Assembly (NCBI GenBank): GCA_900766005.1
Contig: CAAFTU010000068.1
Location: 1-11,765, forward strand
DNA length: 11,765 bases
Direction: 5' to 3'
DNA from: an uncultured Bacteroides sp.
GTDB lineage: Bacteria; Bacteroidota; Bacteroidia; Bacteroidales; Bacteroidaceae
The notes under the pieces were generated by a model that had not been told where the DNA came from, ran no database searches, and saw only the letters and a list, made by a program, of their open reading frames with translations. The position numbers and the translations under genes were made by a program. Below are positions 1-6,986 of the stretch, in pieces; the first letter of the stretch is position 1; every line of letters begins with the position of its first letter.

Positions 1-60
1 GGCAGCCGGTCATCCTATGGGCAGGGCGCAAGCAGCCGGTCGGGCTATGGGCAGAGCGAC
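1..60 (+). repeat. Two 30-base tandem units in the helicase linker
   Basis: Bases 1-30 and 31-60 are two imperfect copies of a 30-base unit. They encode GSRSSYGQGA and SSRSGYGQSD, two low-complexity decapeptides in the linker before the C-terminal helicase module. More copies may lie left of the window. Such linkers usually vary in length between strains. Confidence 0.8.
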
Positions 61-327
61 CGCCCCAAGGCACAGCTCATTGCACCCACCTTGCCGCGCA
101 ACCTGAAAAGAGTGTCGGCAGCCGCCGGCAGTGCTTCTGCCTCTGCACCCTCGGCAGCCGTGACCGGAGTGAGCGCCGGGCAGACCATTGCCCACGAGCG
201 CTTCGGAGTGGGCACCGTGCTGAAAGTGGAAGGCACCGGTGAGAATGCCAAGGCCACCATCCGCTTTGAGAATGCCGGCGAGAAGCAGCTCCTGCTGCGC
301 TTTGCCCGTTTCAAGGTCGTAGAGTGA
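1..327 (+). CDS. uvrD: C-terminal end of a UvrD/PcrA-type DNA helicase (5' part outside window)
   Basis: The frame is open from base 1 and stops at TGA 325-327, so only the last 108 residues are visible. The tail has a Gly/Ser/Tyr/Gln-rich linker followed by a compact end that reads HERFGVGTVLKVEG, then ATIRFENAGEK, then LLLRFARFK. This matches the C-terminal module of Bacteroidetes UvrD/PcrA superfamily 1 helicases (a tudor-like fold reported to contact RNA polymerase in PcrA). The motor domains are off the left edge, so helicase identity rests on the tail alone. The full protein would be a cytoplasmic 3'-5' helicase in repair and replication-conflict resolution. The linker contains two 10-residue repeats (see repeat entry). 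An internal TTG at 91 is not a credible start because homology-like sequence and the open frame continue upstream. Confidence 0.85.
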   Translation, partial: GSRSSYGQGASSRSGYGQSDRPKAQLIAPTLPRNLKRVSAAAGSASASAPSAAVTGVSAGQTIAHERFGVGTVLKVEGTGENAKATIRFENAGEKQLLLRFARFKVVE

Positions 328-430
328 TTCCCTTTAAAAAAAATCAGAAGTCAGAATCATTCGAAGACACAGATAACTAGCTGTCAGAATAAAAAGTCAG
401 CTGTGAGAATACAAAATGAATAAAAAGTGA

Positions 431-438
431 TATATTTG
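431..438 (+). promoter_or_regulatory. Possible Bacteroides -7 element upstream of the lipoprotein gene
   Basis: TATATTTG fits the Bacteroides -7 consensus TAnnTTTG and lies about 60 bases before the ATG at 499. No convincing TTTG -33 element sits at the expected 19-21 base spacing, so this is only a candidate. The surrounding 328-498 spacer is A-rich with short direct repeats. Confidence 0.35.
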
Positions 439-458
439 CTGCAGACAAATTGGATAAT

Positions 459-482
459 CGAATAAACGAATAAACGAATAAA
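459..482 (+). repeat. Three perfect 8-base tandem units (CGAATAAA)
   Basis: CGAATAAA is repeated exactly three times at 459-466, 467-474 and 475-482, immediately upstream of the lipoprotein gene in its presumed leader. Short perfect tandem units can change number by slippage and so alter leader length; that effect is inference here. Confidence 0.9.
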
Positions 483-498
483 AACCATCTGTACGACT

Positions 499-1152
499 AT
501 GAGAATAAAACAGATTGTATCGCTCCTGGCCCTGTGTGCCAGTCTTGCTTCCTGCTCCACTACGTATGTGGTCAAGCGGGATATCCTCGCCGATGTGCAG
601 CCCGGCATGACCCAGGAAGAAGTCAGAAAGACCTTCGGCAAGCCCGACTACCGCCGGTTCGGCCACGGACTGGAAGAGTGGGAGTACAACAAATGGATTT
701 CGGGCAGTGAAGGAGTCATCGTTGTGGGTTTTGAAAACGGGAAAGTGGTGTCCATGGACTCTTTCCAGAAGCCACAGACTGCAGTGCAGACCCCGCCCGT
801 GGTGGTGCCCCCCGTGCCCCCGGTGTCAGGTCCCGGCGTGAACTGTCCCTATCCCGTAGGCATGCCCCGCATGAGCGAAGCCGAGTTTCAGCAATACTAT
901 CATCAAGTGAAGGCCAAACCCTTCTCCGACGATCGGGAGGAGATGATTAAAACCCTCTCCACCAGCAAGCGCCTCACCTGCCGCCAGTGTGCCCAGCTGA
1001 TGGGCTTCTACAGCTTCAGCGATGATAAGATGAAGGTGCTCCGCTGGTTTGCCCCGCACCTGGTGGACCGCGAAAACTACGGAGAAATACTGAAACAGTT
1101 CAGTTCCTCGTTCGACCACGACGATGTGAAGAAAATACTCGGCATCAAATGA
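499..1152 (+). CDS. Lipoprotein with BamE/SmpA-like N-terminus and DUF4476-like C-terminus
   Basis: The 217-residue product begins with a lipoprotein signal: basic start, hydrophobic stretch, and lipobox LASC with the modified cysteine at residue 19. Residues about 30-80 (VQPGMTQEEVRKTFGKPD, then EEWEYNKW) follow the BamE/SmpA/OmlA pattern, a small alpha-beta fold found in outer-membrane assembly lipoproteins. A Pro/Val-rich linker spans about residues 95-115. The rest (about 125-217, with SEAEFQQYYHQVKAKPF, LTCRQCAQLMGFYSFSDDK, and ENYGEILKQF) resembles DUF4476, a helical domain of unknown function common in Bacteroidetes. The protein is probably anchored in an outer-membrane or periplasmic leaflet. 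It is unlikely to be the housekeeping BamE itself because of the extra domain. The start was chosen because it gives the signal sequence directly. Confidence 0.8.
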   Translation: MRIKQIVSLLALCASLASCSTTYVVKRDILADVQPGMTQEEVRKTFGKPDYRRFGHGLEEWEYNKWISGSEGVIVVGFENGKVVSMDSFQKPQTAVQTPPVVVPPVPPVSGPGVNCPYPVGMPRMSEAEFQQYYHQVKAKPFSDDREEMIKTLSTSKRLTCRQCAQLMGFYSFSDDKMKVLRWFAPHLVDRENYGEILKQFSSSFDHDDVKKILGIK

Positions 1153-1160
1153 GCCGCAAA

Positions 1161-1192
1161 TTTGGGCATATAGAGCCAAGATGCTATCTTTG
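1161..1192 (+). promoter_or_regulatory. Bacteroides-type promoter for the outer-membrane protein gene
   Basis: TTTG at 1161-1164, a 20-base spacer, then TATCTTTG at 1185-1192 match the Bacteroides sigma-ABfr promoter (TTTG, 19-21 bases, TAnnTTTG) at every consensus base. It sits about 50 bases upstream of the ATG at 1244 and just after the stop of the preceding gene, so the barrel gene is likely transcribed on its own. Confidence 0.75.
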
Positions 1193-1243
1193 CCCGCTGA
1201 TATAACAATTACAAATATTAATGACAATTAAAAGGGTAAAAAA

Positions 1244-1744
1244 ATGAAAAAGAAATTAGCATTGTTAGGTATGCTGCTCATGTTGCTGGGCAACGTGTAC
1301 GCACAGAAAGGTAGACAAGCCATCGGCTTCGGACTGAGCTACGGTACAGAAATCGAAAACCTCGGTTTGGGACTCAAGTACCAGTACAACATCACCAACC
1401 CCATCCGTCTGGAACCGTCGATCAACTACTTCTTCGAAAACGACAACGTCAGTATGCTCGACCTCAACGTCAATTTCCACTACCTGTTTCCGGTAGCCAG
1501 CAACTTCAAGCTCTATCCGCTGGTGGGTCTTACTTTCTCCAACTGGATGTTTGATTTTGGTGATAGCTGGTTGGATGATGATTTCGACCTCGACGACAAC
1601 GAATGTCGCTTTGGTATGAACTTAGGAGCCGGTGGCGAACTGTCGCTCAACCGCAACTGGGCGTTCAACTTCGAATTCAGATACCAGCTCGTGAGCGACT
1701 TCGACCAAGGTGTTATCAGCCTCGGAGCTACTTACCGCTTCTAA
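1244..1744 (+). CDS. Small outer-membrane beta-barrel protein (OmpX/OmpW-like size)
   Basis: The 166-residue product has a signal peptide (MKKKLALLGMLLMLLGNVYA, cleavage probably before QKGRQ near residue 21). The mature part alternates polar and hydrophobic residues in short strands such as IGFGLSYGTEI, LGLGLKYQYNI, FNFEFRYQLV and ISLGATYRF. It ends in an aromatic Phe, the classic C-terminal signal for insertion by the BAM complex. About eight strands fit the length. An acidic loop (DSWLDDDFDLDDNE, residues about 108-121) would be extracellular and could bind cations, which is inference. It carries its own promoter, and its stop codon is followed at once by tandem repeats. Confidence 0.8.
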   Translation: MKKKLALLGMLLMLLGNVYAQKGRQAIGFGLSYGTEIENLGLGLKYQYNITNPIRLEPSINYFFENDNVSMLDLNVNFHYLFPVASNFKLYPLVGLTFSNWMFDFGDSWLDDDFDLDDNECRFGMNLGAGGELSLNRNWAFNFEFRYQLVSDFDQGVISLGATYRF

Positions 1745-1846
1745 TGCGCTGAACATGCAAACTGTTGATGCGCTGAACATGCAAACTGTTGATGCGCTGA
1801 ACACGGAAATTGTTGATGCGCTGAACATGCACAATTGTTGATGCGC
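1744..1846. repeat. Four 24-25 base tandem repeats beginning at the stop codon of the barrel gene
   Basis: Units ATGCGCTGAAC-ATGCAAACTGTTG lie at 1744-1767, 1768-1791 (identical), 1792-1815 (a few changes) and 1816-1840 (one extra base), followed by a partial unit, ATGCGC, at 1841-1846. The first unit uses the last A of the TAA stop. The array lies between convergent genes. It has no obvious hairpin and no plausible coding role on either strand. Confidence 0.95.
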
Positions 1847-1859
1847 AAACTCAACCCCT

Positions 1860-1897
1860 AAAAAAAAGACCGTAGTGAACAAACTGTTCACTACGGT
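1860..1897 (-). terminator. Rho-independent terminator for the PepSY-like gene
   Basis: A perfect 12-base stem (1869-1880 with 1886-1897) closes a 5-base loop. Read on the minus strand it is followed by a C and then eight T residues (complement of the A run 1860-1867), the standard intrinsic terminator layout. It lies 37 bases past the stop of the minus-strand gene at 1935. The plus-strand side lacks a T run, so termination of the convergent barrel gene here is less certain. Confidence 0.9.
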
Positions 1898-1934
1898 ACA
1901 TGAATTGGTTAGGGTTGAAAAAGCGAATCGCTCG

Positions 1935-2246
1935 CTATTGGATAATTTCTCCTTTCTCATTCAGGAAGACATCGCTCTCTGCACCGTCGGCATCCACCAG
2001 CGTCACCTTGAATGTCTTCGTTCCGTCATCCGCCGTTTCCACAGCAGCTTCCTTCACAGCCACTTCGGGAAAATCCTTCTTCAGTGTATCCTGCACGGCC
2101 TGCGGCAAATCCTTCACTTCAATCGGGGTATAATCGGCCACTTTCACCATCACCTGCACATCCTTTACCTGGTTGCTGGCCACTGCTACAGTGGAACTCC
2201 ATCCCGTCATCAATGCTACAACTGCAAAAATAATTACTTTTTTCAT
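1935..2246 (-). CDS. Small secreted PepSY-like protein
   Basis: The 103-residue product has a Sec signal peptide (MKKVIIFAVVALMTGWSSTVAVAS, cleavage near residue 22-24). The mature part has a segment (LPQAVQDTLKKDFPEVAVKEA) followed by TFKVTLVDADGAESDVFLNEKGEI. This is the PepSY-like/DUF2874 pattern common in Bacteroides periplasmic proteins, where a short helix plus beta strands resembles protease-inhibitor propeptides. The exact role is unknown. The gene is monocistronic as far as visible: terminator downstream, and a 292-base spacer upstream (2247-2538) holding one copy of the long direct repeat and no further gene. Confidence 0.8.
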   Translation of the reverse strand: MKKVIIFAVVALMTGWSSTVAVASNQVKDVQVMVKVADYTPIEVKDLPQAVQDTLKKDFPEVAVKEAAVETADDGTKTFKVTLVDADGAESDVFLNEKGEIIQ

Positions 2247-2473
2247 AATCTTCAGGTTTTAAGTTAAACTTTTTTTTCTAATCGCTGTTGTAAACAGTAG
2301 TGCAAACACCGTGCCAGCCGATTCTTGTTTTCTTAACCATCTGAAAATGAGTGCTTCGTTTGGTTTTGTTAGCTAAATGAAAGGTTTGTTATGTGGATTT
2401 TCTCATCTCCGGCATGCCCCATCCACACTTTTTCTACAGTGGAGCGTTGCAGCTGCGCTGTGCGGGCGTACAG

Positions 2474-2541
2474 TTGAAAATCAATATTGTCACACTGTCA
2501 CGAATTGTCACACGCGCGCGCGAAAGTTGCAAACGAAACTA
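2474..2541 (+). repeat. Long direct repeat, copy 1 (68 bases)
   Basis: This stretch aligns with 10725-10790 at about 61 of 68 positions (five substitutions and a 2-base indel in the CG run). It contains three TGTCAC hexamers (2489, 2497, 2507), an alternating CACACGCGCGCGCG tract at 2509-2522, then GAAAGTTGCAA and GAAACTA. Its right end includes the TAG stop codon of vsr, so it abuts that gene without a gap. It lies in the same orientation as copy 2. Confidence 0.93.
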
Positions 2542-3060
2542 ATTGATAGGCCGCTCCTCAGCCGCCATTGTACTCTGCTCCTCAGCTGCCATCGGAAGCT
2601 GCTCCTCCGGACAGCCATACGGCTTCACGGTGCGGTCCTGCAGGAAAATGTGGTTCAGCGTGAAAGCAAGCGACTCCAGCGTCTGCTCCCTGACCCCCTT
2701 CTTCAGCTGACACTCCCAAAGGGTGATGCAATGCCAGCCCATGGCAGCCAGCTCATGCTGCACCCTTTTATCTCGCGTCCGGTTGCGCTCAATTTTAGTC
2801 TGCCAGAACGCCACGTTCGACTTCGGCATCACGAAATACCGGCAGCCCTCATGCCCATGCCAGAAGCAGCCGTTCACGAAGATCACCGTGCGATACTTGC
2901 GAAGCACGATGTCGGGCCTGCCCGGCAGCCGACGGTAGTTCAGCCGGTAGCGGAAGCCCCGGCTGAACAGAAACCGCCTCACCAGCATCTCCGGTTTGGT
3001 GTTCTTGCTGCGGATGGCCGCCATGTTCCTGTGGCGCTGTTCGGGAGTCAGTTTATCCAT
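2539..3060 (-). CDS. vsr: Very short patch repair endonuclease (Vsr family)
   Basis: Vsr nicks DNA 5' of the T in T:G mismatches produced by deamination of 5-methylcytosine, starting short-patch repair. The 173-residue product opens with the family signature (RHRNMAAIRSKNTKPE). It carries LPGRPDIVL with the metal-binding Asp at 50, and VNGCFWHGHEGC at 62-73. A later Cys117 in TLWECQL fits the structural zinc site with Cys65, His70 and Cys73. The position matching E. coli His64 appears to be Asn63, a change to note when judging activity. Family members are usually 130-150 residues; here the end is extended by 8-residue repeats (EEQLPMAA, EEQSTMAA). No cytosine methyltransferase is adjacent, which is unusual. 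It follows the LlaJI/McrC-like gene by 95 bases on the same strand, so it is probably cotranscribed. Confidence 0.93.
   Translation of the reverse strand: MDKLTPEQRHRNMAAIRSKNTKPEMLVRRFLFSRGFRYRLNYRRLPGRPDIVLRKYRTVIFVNGCFWHGHEGCRYFVMPKSNVAFWQTKIERNRTRDKRVQHELAAMGWHCITLWECQLKKGVREQTLESLAFTLNHIFLQDRTVKPYGCPEEQLPMAAEEQSTMAAEERPIN
2553..2608 (-). repeat. 24-base tandem repeats in the vsr 3' end
   Basis: Units at 2553-2576 and 2577-2600 plus a partial at 2601-2608 share GCTCCTCAGC-GCCAT on the plus strand. They are in frame and add 8-residue blocks (EEQ-x-x-MAA) to the Vsr C-terminus beyond the conserved fold, so unit number could vary without breaking the enzyme. Confidence 0.85.
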
Positions 3061-3155
3061 TCAATCTTCAGTATTTGATCTTCAGTATTCAATCTTCAAT
3101 TTTCAGTTATCAGTGTGAATGTATTCCATGTGAATGTGTTCGGAAACTCTATACG

Positions 3156-5471
3156 CTAGAACTCATCCCTATACTTAATCAGATTCTCTCCCGTAGTAAA
3201 AATCGGTTCTCCTTTGATGAAGTCAGGATGCGCGGCAACATAATCATCGAGAAACCTCTTGATGTCCATTTCACCGAAAGTAATGGGAGGTTCCTCCAAT
3301 ATATAGCTCACATAATTGCCGTTCGGATTCGGATACCCCGTCTTGACCATAAACTCATACGGCGTATCGGCTGCATTGTGAATTTTAAAGGTCTGCAATC
3401 CCTCCTTCGTAGGCTCCTCCACATGATACAGAAACAAGAAATCGGGGGCCTTTTTCGCCCTGCTTTTGGGCACACTGCCATCCCTTCCTTTGCTGATGCG
3501 GATATTGTACATCGAATCCCGTTTGCCATTCCGGCCGAAAATCCAGTCCAGATGCGCCTTGTCTTTATAGCAGCCCACCAGGAAATGCGCCTGCATGTAA
3601 GCCTCGAAGAAATACCTTGTACGGAACTCCTTGGCCACATACCTCATGGGCGCAGGATGCACTTTGGGGAGTTCCTCCAGGCTTGCCGGATTCACTCCCA
3701 GCACACATTCTGTCCGGTAGAAATACTGGTCGATAATCTGTCTCACGCTCTCGTTTTCCCTTTCAATCTGCTCCCGGAGAGCCTGTTCCTCCGGTTTCAG
3801 CAGCGATGCTGGATTGCGCAAAGCCAGCGAAAAATACGGCTGGTCGCCCTCATTCTCAAACGGCCTGAACACCTTGCCCAGCAGAAACTGGAAATTCTCC
3901 CGGATATACTTGTCGGCATTCACATTCTCGTGCGGAGTGAGCGCATAGAAAAGGAACTTCTCCTTCAGCATGTTCTGAATCTCATTTCTGAACATATGTC
4001 TCACCTTTGCCTTCCAGCTGGCCTTCTCACTGCTGTTGTTGCGCCCGTACAGGGCCACGATAAACAGAAAATTCACATCATAGTGCGCAATGAGAAACGT
4101 ATCCCTGTCGAACAGCCGGTTTTCGAAGTGCCTTGAAAAGAAATACTTGTCTCCCCTGTCCGTGAGCCGGATGTCATCCTCCTTCTTCAGCGTGTTTTGC
4201 TGCGCACTGATAAAGAAGTTCGGAATGATGTTGTAGCCCTCCGTTGTTTCATCCCTCAGCGGAATGTGCCCTTCCTGCTCGGCGGGCGTGCCGTCATTGA
4301 ACAGGTCCATATTCCATTGAATCACGTTGCGGGCATAGGTAAACTGCTTGTACACACTTTCTTTGCCCAACTTGTTGCCGCGCTTGTAATACTTCGAGTC
4401 GCCGATATAATACACCGTCTTATCTTCCTCCTCATTGTTCGTGAGGTTCTGCCACTGATAGATATGGTCCACCATCTTGCCGTCCGGCTGCTCTTTCAGC
4501 TCCCTCAGGCGCTTGTCCTTGTTGGATATTTCATCCCCCACCAGCTCGTCGATCATGGCCTCAAACACGATGTTGAAATCCTTTGCCAGCAGATACTCCT
4601 GCATCTCAGCCTGAATGCTGATCTGATGAGCCCGGTCGAAAAAAGCATAGCACAGTTCCCAAAGCAGAATCGCCTTGTCCGAAAAATACTTATACTTAAT
4701 CTGATGAAGGCGTGTCTTGCCCATTCCCTTCAGATAGTTCTGAAACTTGCCTTTCGGAATGAGCGGAAAATGGATGTTGATATCCGCCTTAAAGCCATAC
4801 GTATCGTTGATGTAGCTGAGGATAGAGAAGAAAATCACCAGCAGCTCCTCGTCAAAATTGATACGGCGCTTCTTGTTCACGGGGTCCAGATACACCGGGC
4901 AGTCATCCTGCACAAACGCCTTGCTGTGGCTGATGGTGCGCGTCCAGTTGATTTTATTCAAGCCCGCATGCAAATTCTTGATCGTGAAGAAAAAGAAATG
5001 CTGATTGTCTTTATTAAACTGCAGCAGCGAAAGAAGCACATCCAGGAACGTATTGCTCATCCTTCTTCTCCCTTTGCCCACCTGCGCAATGTGCTTGTAG
5101 TAGATGATGCCCGACTGCTTGTGCTTCTGGCGGTACACGTCGATGGCGCGGTAAATCCATACCGCAAATTCGTAGATAAACGTCTTCTGCTGGTCTGTCA
5201 GCAGCGGATTGTCGTTCAGATTCACGATATCCTCCGGCCGATGCTCTCCAAACACCCGTTCGTTTCTCTCGCCATCCACCGCCAGCAGTACTTTCGGAAG
5301 AATGAACACACAGTCTTTCAACTCAGCGCTGTAATAGTAGCCCACATAATGGATACTGATCTTCCCCTCCATATCCTCCATTCCGCCCAGTTCACGCAGA
5401 ATGATTTTCAAGTCCTGCAGACCCTCCTTGCCGGCTAAGTTATATTGATATTCCTCTATTAAAATGCGCAT
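3156..5471 (-). CDS. LlaJI/McrC-type restriction nuclease subunit, unusually long (771 residues)
   Basis: This is the probable nuclease partner of the McrB-like NTPase. Residues about 38-62 (HYVGYYYSAELKD, then ILPKVLL) match the McrC/LlaJI N-terminal pattern in which a VG strand leads to an LPK. A PD-(D/E)xK nuclease core is visible: FEAMIDEL around Glu304, Asp335 in MVDHIYQW, then YYIGDSKYYK with Asp358 and Lys360, followed by YKQFTYA, the helix after the active site in McrC-like enzymes. E. coli McrC is about 350 residues, so roughly 250-300 residues at the C-terminus are extra. They include YNIRISKGRDG (655-665), DFLFLYH and TGYPNPNGNYVSYIL, perhaps a target-reading domain; that is inference. 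The gene starts 16 bases after the mcrB stop, strong evidence of one operon. LlaJI family is my preferred name, with McrC-like as the broader fallback. Confidence 0.75.
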   Translation of the reverse strand: MRILIEEYQYNLAGKEGLQDLKIILRELGGMEDMEGKISIHYVGYYYSAELKDCVFILPKVLLAVDGERNERVFGEHRPEDIVNLNDNPLLTDQQKTFIYEFAVWIYRAIDVYRQKHKQSGIIYYKHIAQVGKGRRRMSNTFLDVLLSLLQFNKDNQHFFFFTIKNLHAGLNKINWTRTISHSKAFVQDDCPVYLDPVNKKRRINFDEELLVIFFSILSYINDTYGFKADINIHFPLIPKGKFQNYLKGMGKTRLHQIKYKYFSDKAILLWELCYAFFDRAHQISIQAEMQEYLLAKDFNIVFEAMIDELVGDEISNKDKRLRELKEQPDGKMVDHIYQWQNLTNNEEEDKTVYYIGDSKYYKRGNKLGKESVYKQFTYARNVIQWNMDLFNDGTPAEQEGHIPLRDETTEGYNIIPNFFISAQQNTLKKEDDIRLTDRGDKYFFSRHFENRLFDRDTFLIAHYDVNFLFIVALYGRNNSSEKASWKAKVRHMFRNEIQNMLKEKFLFYALTPHENVNADKYIRENFQFLLGKVFRPFENEGDQPYFSLALRNPASLLKPEEQALREQIERENESVRQIIDQYFYRTECVLGVNPASLEELPKVHPAPMRYVAKEFRTRYFFEAYMQAHFLVGCYKDKAHLDWIFGRNGKRDSMYNIRISKGRDGSVPKSRAKKAPDFLFLYHVEEPTKEGLQTFKIHNAADTPYEFMVKTGYPNPNGNYVSYILEEPPITFGEMDIKRFLDDYVAAHPDFIKGEPIFTTGENLIKYRDEF

Positions 5472-5487
5472 GTTCTATCCCGATTGA

Positions 5488-6882
5488 TTACTCTTCCCTA
5501 GATGATGCTTCTACTCCCAATTCCTGAAGGAAGAATGCCACATTTTCCGTTATCACCTTTGCATTTTTCCCGTCAGGCGTATAAAATTTATCAAACGTGA
5601 GCGTTTGGCCGTCAGCCGTCTTGAAGATGGCATCGTTCAATTCGTAATCCTTAAACACATCATTCCACAGATAGAACACCACTTTGCTCACGAACTTTTC
5701 AGCAGAAATAATTCCTTCACTATCTGCCTTGCAGAAGAAATAGCCCAACTTCTTATCTTCCGAGTAGGTGGTTCCTGCAATCTTCTCGTTGATTTTCTCC
5801 AAGAAACTCCACCAGTCATAGCGGCTGCCCTCCACCTCGATGACCCAATCTTTGTGCGCATTCGAGATGGGCATGTACGTCCAATCCCAGCGGCGCTTGA
5901 AAGCACTGTCGATAGGGAACAGACTCTGGTCGCTCGTGTTCATGGTGGCCCAAATATACAGGTTGCCCGGCAAGAGCAGAATATCCCCGTTCATCACCTC
6001 ATCCGCCACGTTGCGACCCTTATACATAGCGTTGATGGCTTCCTTTTGAGGTAAAGACAATCCGGCAAACGCCTTCTTCAACTGCTGCTTCATGTCCGCA
6101 TCCGCTTGGATGGGATAGTCTGAGAACCCGCTTTCGTTGCGGTCGAGCAGCTGAAACAAGTCTCCAAAGATTTGCGCACAATTGCCGCGGTTGATCTCCT
6201 CAATCACCAGGAACTGCTTTTGCGGTTCGCCCTCAGCCATCGCCATCTTCTTCCATGCTTTCACATACGCTTGCAAGAAAGCCTGCGCCACAAACTCGTA
6301 GATAATCTTTGATTCCGTCCGCTCGCTGCCGTCCGGGTTCTTCACCGGAGTAGCCTGCGTGCCAATGATAGCCATCACCGTTTCCTCTATCGTAGTAGGT
6401 TTGTATGCCCCTACAAAAGTAGAGTAGTCCGAATCGGGATGGAAGGTGGTGCGAATCACGTCTTCCTCCTGCGTTGTATGGTTGATAGTATAGGATTTGC
6501 CCGTACCGGGTGCTCCGTAAAAGATTTGCTGGAAGGAGGCAGGGGAGGAGGATAGTCGTGGGCGGTGGGTTGCTGGCAAACTCTGTTGAGGCTGCTTAAG
6601 AGCCATTTCAGCCATGGTTTTTAGTGTGGCAGCATAGCCATATTCAAACTTATCCAAATCCGATTTTCCACTAAGTGCATACCGGGCATCATCTGCCTTG
6701 TCATCGGGGTGCTTGCGGAAATAGTCAATAAATTCACGCAATAACTCTTTCGAGATGGTGCGCAAACTATAAGAACCCCGGCTGAAAAGGCGTACCACAT
6801 AGCACAGCCTGTCTTGGTCCACAATTTCCACTTTTTCGTCTTCTGACTTATCTCCATTATTTAGAAATTCATACGTGTTCAT
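5488..6882 (-). CDS. mcrB: McrB-type AAA+ NTPase of a restriction system
   Basis: The 464-residue product carries the McrB subfamily of AAA+ motifs. Walker A GAPGTGKS is at 123-130, Walker B FLVIEEINRGNCAQIFGD at 224-241, and MNTSDQSLFPID at 314-325, equivalent to the MNTAD-x-S motif for GTP use in McrB. The sensor AFKRRW is at 327-332. McrB-like proteins form hexamers that hydrolyse GTP, translocate DNA and activate the McrC-type nuclease. Residues 1-100 are not AAA+ and occupy the place of the DNA-recognition domain; they are not recognisable as the E. coli McrB domain. Total length is close to E. coli McrB (about 460). The same motifs fit LlaJI.R1, so the family assignment is firm but the specificity is open. 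The next gene, the nuclease, begins 16 bases downstream. Confidence 0.9.
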   Translation of the reverse strand: MNTYEFLNNGDKSEDEKVEIVDQDRLCYVVRLFSRGSYSLRTISKELLREFIDYFRKHPDDKADDARYALSGKSDLDKFEYGYAATLKTMAEMALKQPQQSLPATHRPRLSSSPASFQQIFYGAPGTGKSYTINHTTQEEDVIRTTFHPDSDYSTFVGAYKPTTIEETVMAIIGTQATPVKNPDGSERTESKIIYEFVAQAFLQAYVKAWKKMAMAEGEPQKQFLVIEEINRGNCAQIFGDLFQLLDRNESGFSDYPIQADADMKQQLKKAFAGLSLPQKEAINAMYKGRNVADEVMNGDILLLPGNLYIWATMNTSDQSLFPIDSAFKRRWDWTYMPISNAHKDWVIEVEGSRYDWWSFLEKINEKIAGTTYSEDKKLGYFFCKADSEGIISAEKFVSKVVFYLWNDVFKDYELNDAIFKTADGQTLTFDKFYTPDGKNAKVITENVAFFLQELGVEASSREE

Positions 6883-6986
6883 AGGATTCTGCTTTTAAGT
6901 CGGTTTTAATTCATCTGCTGTTGCATGTAGCAGACCAATCTTACCGTTTTGTGTTTTTTATTGATTTTGAATCGAGTTGATTATTG

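Noticed and set aside
1622..1960. Minus-strand frame that turns the 24-base repeats into an octapeptide repeat protein
   Set aside because: It overlaps the 3' end of the barrel gene and the terminator hairpin, has no start signal, and is a by-product of unit length being a multiple of three.
2489..2522. CRISPR array
   Set aside because: The repeated units are only 6 bases with 2-4 base spacers, and there are no cas genes.
2377..3078. Plus-strand frame of 233 codons covering the vsr region
   Set aside because: vsr on the opposite strand has full catalytic and zinc motifs; this frame has no domain and runs through the intergenic repeat.
3075..4136. Long plus-strand open frame (353 codons) opposite the nuclease gene
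   Set aside because: It is antisense to a gene with clear family motifs, its translation has no recognisable domain, and it has no promoter or leader signal.
4197..5438. Long plus-strand open frame (413 codons) opposite the nuclease gene
   Set aside because: The translation is a Leu/Val/His-rich mirror of the minus-strand codons. The minus strand explains the region with nuclease motifs and a 16-base spacing to mcrB.
6914..6934. Hairpin in the mcrB leader as a riboswitch or attenuator
   Set aside because: The stem is only 6 bases with a 9-base loop and no T run or known aptamer features.
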